Assembly (NCBI GenBank): GCA_013695195.1
Contig: JACDAY010000385.1
Location: 1 to 20,243 of the forward strand
DNA: 20,243 nt
Direction: 5' to 3'
Source of the DNA: Blastocatellia bacterium
GTDB lineage: Bacteria > Acidobacteriota > Blastocatellia > Pyrinomonadales > Pyrinomonadaceae
Both the position numbers and the translations under genes were made by a program. The notes beneath the pieces were generated by a model. The model was not told the origin of the DNA. It worked only from the letters and a program-made list of their open reading frames with translations, and made no database searches. This document shows, piece after piece, positions 1 through 7,173 of this stretch (the first letter of the stretch is position 1; each line of letters starts with the position of its first letter).

Positions 1-1091
1 CCAACTTGGGAGGTTTCTTTGACGCACCGGCAAAACGGGCGGAGCTTGAAAAATCGGAAAAGCTGATTTCCGAGCCGGGTTTTTGGGATGATCAGGAAAA
101 CGCCCAAAAGGTTGTGCAGCAGCGAAGCCGTATTGAAAAGGCTTTAAAGCAGCAGGAGATCTTTGAAACGGGCGTTTCGGACGCCGAAGTGTTATTTGAA
201 TTTGCTGTGGGAGATCACGCATCTGCCCGTGAACTGGAAGTTTTAATTTCTCGGCTCGAAAGAGAAGTCGGCGATGCTGAAATTCAAAGCCTGCTTTCCG
301 GCGATACCGACGCCAACAACGCGATATGCTCGATACAGGCTGGGGCCGGCGGAACCGATGCTCAGGATTTTGCACAAATGCTTTTGCGGATGTATTTAAG
401 GTGGGCGGAAAGGAAAGGTTTTAAAGCCGAGGTTTTGGACGAGCAGTCTGGAAGTGAAGCGGGACTTAAATCGGCAACATTCCGAGTGGAAGGTGATTAC
501 GCGTATGGTTTTTTGTCGGCAGAAGCAGGCGTTCACCGTCTTGTGCGAATTTCGCCGTTCAATTCGGGCGGCAGCCGCGAAACATCGTTCGCTTCGTTTT
601 TTGTTTCGCCGGAGATTGATGAAAATATCGAGGTCGATATTCAGGATAAGGACCTGCGGATCGACACATATCGGTCGTCCGGTGCGGGAGGCCAGCACGT
701 CAATGTTACGGACAGCGCCGTTCGTATCACGCATCTTCCGAGCGGAATTGTGGTAACGTGTCAGAATCAGCGTTCGCAGCTGCAAAATCGTGCGGTTGCG
801 ATGCAGGTTCTGCGGTCGAAGCTTTACGAGCTGGAACTTGAAAAACGTCGCGAAAATGCGGCCGAGCTTGAATCCACGAAACAGGATATTTCCTTCGGCT
901 CGCAAATCCGCAATTATGTTTTGCACCCGTACAGGCTTGTAAAAGATACACGGACGAAGTTTGAGCAGACGAATGTGGAAGCCGTATTGGATGGAGAGAT
1001 TGATGAATTTATAAAAGAATTTTTACAGTTTAAGAAAGGCGGCGAGAGACTGGCCGCAAACGATCGTCGCATGGCAGAAGTCCGACCGTAA
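1..1091 (+). CDS. prfB: Peptide chain release factor 2 (5' truncated, programmed frameshift)
   Basis: Class I release factor that reads UAA and UGA in the ribosomal A site and triggers peptidyl-tRNA hydrolysis. The RF2-type anticodon motif SPF is encoded at 552-560, and the catalytic GGQ loop (GAGGQHVN) at 681-704. The body from the frameshift to the stop matches RF2 in length and order: N-terminal helices with PGFWDD, then the core domain. The gene begins upstream of the window. Bases 2-19 are the end of the zero-frame part (QLGRFL); the ribosome then shifts +1 at CTT TGA C (17-23) and continues with GAC at 21. The TTG at position 6 is therefore not the true start: a start there would give residues in the wrong frame for the first five codons. 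It ends 2 bases before a 21-codon ORF that leads into ftsK. Identity is very secure. Confidence 0.97.
   Translation, partial: NLGGFFDAPAKRAELEKSEKLISEPGFWDDQENAQKVVQQRSRIEKALKQQEIFETGVSDAEVLFEFAVGDHASARELEVLISRLEREVGDAEIQSLLSGDTDANNAICSIQAGAGGTDAQDFAQMLLRMYLRWAERKGFKAEVLDEQSGSEAGLKSATFRVEGDYAYGFLSAEAGVHRLVRISPFNSGGSRETSFASFFVSPEIDENIEVDIQDKDLRIDTYRSSGAGGQHVNVTDSAVRITHLPSGIVVTCQNQRSQLQNRAVAMQVLRSKLYELELEKRRENAAELESTKQDISFGSQIRNYVLHPYRLVKDTRTKFEQTNVEAVLDGEIDEFIKEFLQFKKGGERLAANDRRMAEVRP
8..23 (+). promoter_or_regulatory. RF2 programmed +1 ribosomal frameshift site
   Basis: The bases read GGGAGG TTT CTT TGA C. This is an internal Shine-Dalgarno-like GGGAGG (8-13), a 3-base spacer, slippery CTT (17-19), in-frame stop TGA (20-22) and a following C. 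Spacing and core are the same as the well-known E. coli prfB element (SD, 3 bases, CUU UGA C). When RF2 is scarce, termination at UGA is slow and the ribosome slips to +1, so RF2 autoregulates its own synthesis. The +1 frame is open from here to 1091 with RF2 sequence, and the zero frame stops at 20-22. Confidence 0.93.
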
Positions 1092-1093
1092 GG

Positions 1094-1159
1094 ATGGGTT
1101 TAGAGTATACGGAAAAGAAAAGTCCTCCTTACTATCAGGTTCCTGCTAATGGCTTTTGA
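1094..1159 (+). CDS. Possible 21-codon coupling peptide between prfB and ftsK
   Basis: An ATG two bases after the prfB stop opens a 21-codon ORF (begins MGLEYTEKK, ends VPANGF) whose TGA at 1157-1159 abuts the ftsK ATG at 1160. No Shine-Dalgarno is visible in front of ftsK, so termination-reinitiation through this ORF could deliver ribosomes to ftsK. The peptide has no recognisable domain. It may be only a chance open stretch; the arrangement is seen directly and the role is inferred. Confidence 0.3.
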   Translation: MGLEYTEKKSPPYYQVPANGF

Positions 1160-3703
1160 ATGAAAACTTGTCCGACATGTAAAGAGACTTATAAGGACGA
1201 CGGGCTGAATTTTTGCCTTGTGGACGGCGCGACACTGCTGAAAAAAAGATCCATCAATACTACTGCTCAATCGCGCACCAACGAAGTTTTCGCGGTAGCT
1301 CTCCTTGCTCTGGCTGTCTTGATTTTTTTATGCCTGGTTTCATACGATCCCAGCGACCCGACGTTTAATACAGCTTCGTCGCAGAAAATTCAAAATTGGA
1401 TAGGTGTCGTCGGCGCGAATTTTGCGGAATTGCTGATGTCGATCGTCGGGATCACAGCCTATCTTTTTCCCGCTTTGCTCGGCTTGATCGCGTGGCGGGT
1501 TTTTCAATCCGAAAGCCTGCGGCCGCGAATCAGCCGCGTTGCCGGATTTGTATTGTTCGTTGCCGCGACTTCGGGCCTGGCAAACCTGGTCGGCTGGCAC
1601 GGCGGCATTGCAGGCGCTTTTTTCTCGTTTTATTCCGTTTACCTTCTGGGTCAGATCGGAGCCGGGATTTTGCTGACTACGGTTCTAGTCGCGTCGATAC
1701 TTTTGATAACGAATCTCACATTTCTTGGGTTTTACGGCAATTTTGAGATGGCGTGGGAAAATCTCAGAGTTCATTTTCGCGAATGGAAAGTTAAGCGGTT
1801 AAAAGACCGTTCGGAACAGATCAACGCGGCAAAAGAGCGGATGGAGAAACGGCGTGAGGCCCGCGACGAAAGGCCGCTGCCCGCAACCATTTCAATTAGC
1901 GACAACGCAGAGGCCTCGATAAAAACGCAAAAGGAAAGTAAGGCCGCAGCAGACACGAACCTATTTGTTGCGGTTCAGGAAGGCACCTCCAGAAGTTCCG
2001 ACGATGCGATAGGCGACGAGCCGTCGGTTCCTACAATTTTCAGCAACGGCAAAGCTCCGGACACGATACTTTCCAGCGAGATTTTGAGTGGCGAACTGAT
2101 CGAGCCGCGCGGAAATACCGGGCCCATTCCAATAAAACCCTTCCGTAATACCGCGCAGTTAAACGGCGATACGGTGGTCGAGAATGTTGAGGATGATGAA
2201 CCTTCTGAGCTGCCTCAAAAGCTTGCGAGTTACGAAAATTATATTCTCCCGGGTTCACAGCTTCTGACTCCCGCCGCTCCGAGGATCGAGCAAAAAGAAG
2301 CCGAGCTTCGCGATATCGCGACGGAACTTGCCTCAAAAACCCAAGAGTTCAACGTCGCCGGAAAGGTCGTTAATATTTGTCCCGGCCCTGTCGTTACGAC
2401 TTACGAATTTAAGCCCGATCCCGGCGTAAAATATTCCCGCGTTACGGGTCTCGTGGACGATCTTTGCCTGGCTCTCAAAGCCGAATCCATTCGCATCGAC
2501 CGCATTCCGGGCAAGGCGTTTGTCGGCATTGAAGTCCCCAATCATCAACGCGAAACCATCCAGCTTCGCGATGTAATCGAATCCAAGAAATTTAAAGAAT
2601 CCGATTCGTTACTGACCATCGCTCTCGGCAAAACGATTGACGGGCTAAACTATGTTGCCGATCTGGCCAAAATGCCGCATCTTCTTATAGCAGGCGCGAC
2701 CGGCGCCGGCAAATCGGTAGGTGTAAACACACTGGTCGTTTCGATTCTCTACAAAGCGAAACCCGATGAAGTGAAATTCATAATGGTCGATCCGAAGCGG
2801 CTCGAGCTCGGTCTTTATGCAGATATCCCGCATCTTGCGACGCCGATAATCACCGATCCTAAAAGGGCGGCGGTGTCTCTGCGGTGGGCGGTATCCGAAA
2901 TGGAACGCCGCTACAAATATCTTGCCGGCTGGGGCGTCCGAAATATTGACGGATACAACGTAGAGGCAAAACGCCGAAATTCGCTTGAGCAGTTCGACGA
3001 CAATGGTGACCCGCATCCCACGCTGCCGTTTATCGTGATAATCATAGACGAGCTTGCCGATCTGATGATGGTTTCGGGCAAAGAGGTCGAAGAAGCGATC
3101 ACACGTCTTGCGCAGATGGCCCGCGCCGTGGGAATTCATCTGGTTTTAGCAACGCAGCGGCCTTCTGTCGACGTTATCACCGGCCTCATCAAAGCAAATT
3201 TCCCGGCGAGAATTTCATTCCGGGTGTCGTCAAAGGTCGATTCGCGTACCATAATCGACGGCAACGGCGCGGAAAGTTTGCTCGGTAAAGGCGATATGTT
3301 GTTTCTGCCGCCCGCAAGCTCGCAAGTGCTGCGTGTTCACGGCGCGTATGTAGATGAAAAGGAGATCGCGAAAATTGTCGAGCATGTAAAAGCTCAGGGC
3401 AATCCTGAATACGATACAACAATCACAAAAACCGAAGAAGAACTGGACGATTCGGGCGATCTTCCGGGCAAACGCGATCCATTGTTTTGGGACGCAGTAA
3501 AGAGTGTCGTGCAGGCAAAACGGGCGTCTACATCGCTACTTCAGCGGCATCTGAGAATCGGCTATGGCCGGGCGGCGGCGATCCTGGACGCGATGGTAAA
3601 GGAAGGTTATATAGGCGACATGGACGGAAGCTCGCGTGCCCGCCCAGTTCTCCAAAAGGCCTATGAAGATCTTCAGGACATATCGGAAATGGAGAGCAAT
3701 TAA
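1160..3703 (+). CDS. ftsK: DNA translocase FtsK/SpoIIIE with N-terminal zinc-ribbon motif
   Basis: Septum-associated ATPase that pumps chromosomal DNA during division and aids dimer resolution. At 847 aa it is nearer to SpoIIIE in length than to the long-linker E. coli FtsK. Order: zinc-ribbon-like CPTC...FCLVDG (residues 4-23), about four membrane helices (roughly 43-61, 80-110, 122-142, 150-190), a charged linker (about 200-370), then the RecA-like motor with Walker A GATGAGKS (512-519, K518) and Walker B FIVIIIDEL (624-632, D630/E631). A C-terminal winged-helix gamma domain (from about 789: STSLLQRHLRIGYGRAAAIL) is the DNA-orientation reader in this family. The start is fixed because TGA lies directly upstream in frame. 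The zinc-ribbon is a common add-on in Blastocatellia proteins and is absent from model FtsK. Confidence 0.96.
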   Translation: MKTCPTCKETYKDDGLNFCLVDGATLLKKRSINTTAQSRTNEVFAVALLALAVLIFLCLVSYDPSDPTFNTASSQKIQNWIGVVGANFAELLMSIVGITAYLFPALLGLIAWRVFQSESLRPRISRVAGFVLFVAATSGLANLVGWHGGIAGAFFSFYSVYLLGQIGAGILLTTVLVASILLITNLTFLGFYGNFEMAWENLRVHFREWKVKRLKDRSEQINAAKERMEKRREARDERPLPATISISDNAEASIKTQKESKAAADTNLFVAVQEGTSRSSDDAIGDEPSVPTIFSNGKAPDTILSSEILSGELIEPRGNTGPIPIKPFRNTAQLNGDTVVENVEDDEPSELPQKLASYENYILPGSQLLTPAAPRIEQKEAELRDIATELASKTQEFNVAGKVVNICPGPVVTTYEFKPDPGVKYSRVTGLVDDLCLALKAESIRIDRIPGKAFVGIEVPNHQRETIQLRDVIESKKFKESDSLLTIALGKTIDGLNYVADLAKMPHLLIAGATGAGKSVGVNTLVVSILYKAKPDEVKFIMVDPKRLELGLYADIPHLATPIITDPKRAAVSLRWAVSEMERRYKYLAGWGVRNIDGYNVEAKRRNSLEQFDDNGDPHPTLPFIVIIIDELADLMMVSGKEVEEAITRLAQMARAVGIHLVLATQRPSVDVITGLIKANFPARISFRVSSKVDSRTIIDGNGAESLLGKGDMLFLPPASSQVLRVHGAYVDEKEIAKIVEHVKAQGNPEYDTTITKTEEELDDSGDLPGKRDPLFWDAVKSVVQAKRASTSLLQRHLRIGYGRAAAILDAMVKEGYIGDMDGSSRARPVLQKAYEDLQDISEMESN

Positions 3704-3710
3704 CTTTCTA

Positions 3711-3739
3711 AAATTTTCCACAGTTTGTGTGGAAAATTT
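3711..3739. repeat. Perfect 12-bp inverted repeat (hairpin; DnaA-box-like arms)
   Basis: The left arm AAATTTTCCACA (3711-3722) and right arm TGTGGAAAATTT (3728-3739) are exact reverse complements around a 5-base loop. It lies 7 bases after the ftsK stop, so it may act as a transcription terminator, although no T-run follows. Each arm also contains TTTTCCACA, which fits the relaxed DnaA-box consensus TTWTNCACA. A further near match, TTTTCCACC, is at 3754-3762 and can pair with the right arm as an alternative fold. Confidence 0.7.
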
Positions 3740-3833
3740 GCAATTTAATAGGCTTTTCCACCACTGCAAATTGTTCAACTCTTTGTAACGTAAACACTTT
3801 TAGCACTTTGCACACGATGATTGCATCCCGTTC

Positions 3834-4175
3834 ATGAAATTCCGAAACGCTGTTCATTGCAGCAGATACATGTTTTTAATTGTCTTTTTTTACTGCAGTA
3901 TGCTGTTTACGCTGACAGGATGCGTGGCGGAGAAAAAAAGTATTGTTTTGACTTCTGAAAACTTAATCCCGGTATCCGAAAATGCTTTTAATATAAACAC
4001 GGCGTCTGCGGCGGATCTTGAAAAGATTCCGCATATTGGCGAAAAACTCGCGCTGAAAATTATCGAGCACCGCAGGCGTCACGGTGCATTTCGCAAACCT
4101 GAACACCTTATGTTAATTCAGGGCATCAGCGATAAGATGTTCCGGGAAATCCGGCCTTTTATAATCGTTAATTGA
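3834..4175 (+). CDS. comEA: ComEA-like helix-hairpin-helix lipoprotein
   Basis: Competence DNA receptor candidate that binds incoming double-stranded DNA in the periplasm. The 113-aa protein starts with a signal peptide ending in a lipobox LTGC (Cys30), followed after a short linker by a double helix-hairpin-helix: FNINTASAADLEKIPHIGEK (about 53-72) and PEHLMLIQGISDKMF. NINTAxxxxLxxxPxIGxxxA is the ComEA signature. Classical ComEA is held by a transmembrane helix; a lipid anchor is predicted here. A second possible start is Met13. comEC follows 6 bases later, so the two are almost certainly co-transcribed and work together in DNA uptake. Generic helix-hairpin-helix proteins look similar, but the neighbour supports ComEA. 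Confidence 0.88.
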   Translation: MKFRNAVHCSRYMFLIVFFYCSMLFTLTGCVAEKKSIVLTSENLIPVSENAFNINTASAADLEKIPHIGEKLALKIIEHRRRHGAFRKPEHLMLIQGISDKMFREIRPFIIVN

Positions 4176-4181
4176 ACATAA

Positions 4182-6884
4182 ATGCCCGCAAAACCTGCAT
4201 CGCCGGATTTCACACATTATCCGCTGCTCTGGCTCGGAGTTTGTTTTGCTTTCGGGATTTTTGGAGCAAATTATTTTTCGCTGCGTTTCGAACTTGTTCT
4301 TGTCATTTGTGCTGCATTTGCTATTTCTGCCGCGGTTCTTATCGGTCGTAATTTCTCTCTTATTTTTCTTTCGATCTCTTTTATTGCCACCGGTTTTTTG
4401 AGTTTCCAGATCGAAAAAAATAGCGCCGCGGAAAATCGCTTAAAGGAAATCTACGACGGGGGTCTGATCGAATCCGGCGAGCCGGTAGAAATTGAAGGTT
4501 TAGTTTTGGGAAAGCCCGAACCTGCATACGACGGATTTTTTCTCAAAATAGAAACCGAACAGATCGTCCACCGTGGTTTCCAGCAAAACGTTTCCGGCAA
4601 ATTACGTTTGTTCGCGCCGGTAGATAGCGAACAGGCCGCAGCCGAATACGAACAGCTCGATTTGCGATACGGCTCCCTAATTCGCATCGCGTGCAATCCC
4701 GAACGCGAGGATCGTTATCTGAATCCCGGCGTGCTTTCCCGCAAGAAATTACTCGATCAGCAGGACGTTGATGCAACAGCGACAATCAAGAGTCCACTTC
4801 TGATGGAGAAACTAGGTGAAGCACAATCTTTTCAGCCGTTCGGATTCGTGTACGACCAACGGCAAAGATTGATCTCCGAATTCAGAAACAAGTTCAGCGT
4901 ATCGACTGCCGGAATTATGATCGCCTCGCTTCTTGGCGACAAGCATTTTCTTGACAAGCAAACCGCCGATGTTTTTCGCGAGGGCGGGACATTCCACATT
5001 CTTGTCATTTCCGGGCTGCATATCACATTTATCGGCGGGCTAACAGTTATTTTCGTCAGGCTTTTTACGAAGAGTAAACTGTGGCAGTTTCTGGTTACCG
5101 TGTCATTTCTATGGGCATATACGCTTGCTGTCGGGGCCGAAGTTCCGGTGGTCCGCGCTAGTTTGATGTTTACAGTTCTTTTCTTTTCTCGAATTGTCCA
5201 TCGGAATGGTTCGCTTCTAAATGCGCTCGGGGCGTGCGCTCTTGTTCTTCTGATCTGGCGGCCGAAGGACCTTTTCAGCCCCTCATTCCAACTGACTTTC
5301 GTGAGCGTAATAGCAATCGTCGTTATGGCATTTCCGCTGATCGAAAAACTGCGTTCTATCGGAAATTGGATACCAACGGCAGAAACACCCTTGCCGCCCT
5401 CCGTTCCGGTTTGGTTAAAACGATTCTGCGAAACGCTGTACTGGCGGGAAATTAGATGGAAGATCGAAGGCGGAAGGCAGATATGGTCAGCCTCCTTGTT
5501 CAAATCTCCCTATTTGAAAGTACTTGAAGTTAAGGGTATGCAGGGTTTAGCCGCATTTGCTTTTGAGGGCATCCTTGTATCACTCGCCGTTCAGATCTGG
5601 CTTTTGCCGCTTCTGGTCGTCTATTTTCACAGAGTTTCCATTGCTTCAATTCTTTTGAATTTATGGGTAGGCTTTTTCATCGCTCTCGAAAGCTTCTCGG
5701 CGCTGATTGCGATTTTGTTGTCCATAATCAGCGACCGGCTTGCTCTGCCGATAATAAAGTTGACCGAAGTTCTCAACTGGTTCTTGATCGCTCTTCCTCG
5801 GCTTTTTGTCGACAATAATTGGGCTGGTTTCAGGTTGCCCGTTTACAGCGGAACCCAAAGCACCGTGTATTTTCTATACTTGATCCCAGTCATTTTTCTG
5901 GGTTTCGCCGCGTACACGTGGAATCCATTCGCAACTGATAATAAAAAGTGGCTCAGTTCCAAAAAAAATCATTACGCAGCCGTCGCAGCAGCACTGCTTG
6001 GCTTCGTTATCATTTTTCACCCTTTTAGTGCCCAAAAAGCCGACGGGCGGTTGCACGTGGATTTTCTCGATGTAGGGCAAGGCGATGCTGCATTGATCAC
6101 CTTCCCGCACGGCGAAACAATGCTCCTTGATGGCGGCGGGAGAATAAATTACGGAAATAAACCAGCCGGTGAAACGGATGAAGCCGAAGCCTTCGAGCCA
6201 GATGTCCCGAGAATCGGCGAGGCGGTTGTGTCCGAGTTTCTGTGGGAAAAGGGCTTTTCAAAAATCGATTACATCCTAGCGACGCATGCCGACCTGGACC
6301 ATATTCAAGGATTGGCCGACATTGCTTCCAACTTTGAAATTCAAAACGCATATTTTGCGTCAGCAACAATCATGGACCCTGATTTTGCAGAGCTTTCTCG
6401 TGTTCTCGAAAAACGCGGTATTCCGATAAACAAACTCAGGCGCGGTGATTTGCTTAAAATCGGAGGCGTTGAAGTCGAGGTTCTGCATCCCGGCGAGGGC
6501 GAATCTAACAACGCAATTTCCGGCAATAATGGTTCAATGGTTTTAAGAATTCGTTTTGGCGATAAAATTATACTTTTGACCGGGGATATCGAACGTGAAG
6601 CAGAACAGGAACTTCTGTGGTCGCCGGAATTGTTAAAAGCGGACGTCGTAAAAATAGCCCACCACGGGAGCCGAACGTCTTCAATTCAACCGTTTATAGA
6701 TGCGACGAACGCTGATTATGCGATTATTTCGGTTGGCAAAAAATCGTTATTCGGGCATCCTCACGCCGAGGTGGTCAAGAGATGGAGCAGAGCTGGAGCG
6801 AAAGTGATGACGACGGGCGAGCGCGGGACGATTTCGGTTTCAACGAACGGTGAAGATTTGCAAATACATACATTTATACCGTAA
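4182..6884 (+). CDS. comEC: ComEC/Rec2 DNA internalisation protein
   Basis: Inner-membrane channel that carries single-stranded DNA into the cytoplasm during natural transformation. The 900-aa length is normal for the three-part form. Visible are N-terminal membrane helices and a DUF4131/OB-like region (about 10-200), then the Competence domain of many helices with the signature SGLHITF (277-283). At the C-terminus is a metallo-beta-lactamase-like domain beginning VDFLDVGQGDA (about 627), with the metal motif HADLDH (702-707) and AHHGSRTSS (about 825). All metal ligands expected for an active nuclease-like domain appear present. It starts 6 bases after comEA. The ComEA-ComEC pair suggests the organism is naturally transformable or was recently. 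No regulatory signal was recognised. Confidence 0.96.
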   Translation: MPAKPASPDFTHYPLLWLGVCFAFGIFGANYFSLRFELVLVICAAFAISAAVLIGRNFSLIFLSISFIATGFLSFQIEKNSAAENRLKEIYDGGLIESGEPVEIEGLVLGKPEPAYDGFFLKIETEQIVHRGFQQNVSGKLRLFAPVDSEQAAAEYEQLDLRYGSLIRIACNPEREDRYLNPGVLSRKKLLDQQDVDATATIKSPLLMEKLGEAQSFQPFGFVYDQRQRLISEFRNKFSVSTAGIMIASLLGDKHFLDKQTADVFREGGTFHILVISGLHITFIGGLTVIFVRLFTKSKLWQFLVTVSFLWAYTLAVGAEVPVVRASLMFTVLFFSRIVHRNGSLLNALGACALVLLIWRPKDLFSPSFQLTFVSVIAIVVMAFPLIEKLRSIGNWIPTAETPLPPSVPVWLKRFCETLYWREIRWKIEGGRQIWSASLFKSPYLKVLEVKGMQGLAAFAFEGILVSLAVQIWLLPLLVVYFHRVSIASILLNLWVGFFIALESFSALIAILLSIISDRLALPIIKLTEVLNWFLIALPRLFVDNNWAGFRLPVYSGTQSTVYFLYLIPVIFLGFAAYTWNPFATDNKKWLSSKKNHYAAVAAALLGFVIIFHPFSAQKADGRLHVDFLDVGQGDAALITFPHGETMLLDGGGRINYGNKPAGETDEAEAFEPDVPRIGEAVVSEFLWEKGFSKIDYILATHADLDHIQGLADIASNFEIQNAYFASATIMDPDFAELSRVLEKRGIPINKLRRGDLLKIGGVEVEVLHPGEGESNNAISGNNGSMVLRIRFGDKIILLTGDIEREAEQELLWSPELLKADVVKIAHHGSRTSSIQPFIDATNADYAIISVGKKSLFGHPHAEVVKRWSRAGAKVMTTGERGTISVSTNGEDLQIHTFIP

Positions 6885-6906
6885 ACCTGAGGTTATTTGC
6901 CCATTG

Positions 6907-6987
6907 TGGCAGAAGCCTGACCGTGAGGGAGGGCTTTCTCTTATCCCTTGACAGTTTAAACCCTCCCTAACGGTCAAGCTTCAGCCA
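6907..6987. repeat. Long imperfect palindrome between comEC and purH
   Basis: Arms 6907-6933 and 6961-6987 (27 bases each) are reverse complements with three mismatches, separated by a 27-base loop. The arm core is GACCGTGAGGGAGGG against CCCTCCCTAACGGTC. It sits between two convergent genes (comEC ends 6884, purH ends 7174) and could stop transcription from both sides. The form also fits a dispersed REP-like or MITE-like element. The rest of the gap (6988-7173) is AT-rich, with a smaller CATTGTT/AACAATG inverted repeat near 7129-7159; no gene is seen there. Confidence 0.75.
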
Positions 6988-7173
6988 TGTATTGGATCGA
7001 GGCGTGAGTTCAGAACGGCGTAAATTTAAAGAACAAAAGCCCGAAAGATTTCAATTTTAAACCTCCGAGCGTTCCTATAGTCGTCGTAATTGTGACTATT
7101 GTTACCTAACCGATATTAAATGTCAAGCATTGTTAAAGTTATTTATCAATAAACAATGTTTAACTTATACTAT

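Noticed and set aside
396..926. 176-codon open frame on the - strand within prfB
   Set aside because: It lies opposite the core of RF2 with no family motif; a shadow of the codon pattern of the real gene.
4832..5503. 223-codon open frame on the - strand within comEC
   Set aside because: Antisense to conserved membrane segments of ComEC, with no recognisable domain or ribosome binding site.
7060..7140. Possible leftward promoter TTGACA...AACAAT near 7085-7118
   Set aside because: The -10 matches only four of six bases and it would point into the comEC 3' end; no gene would use it.
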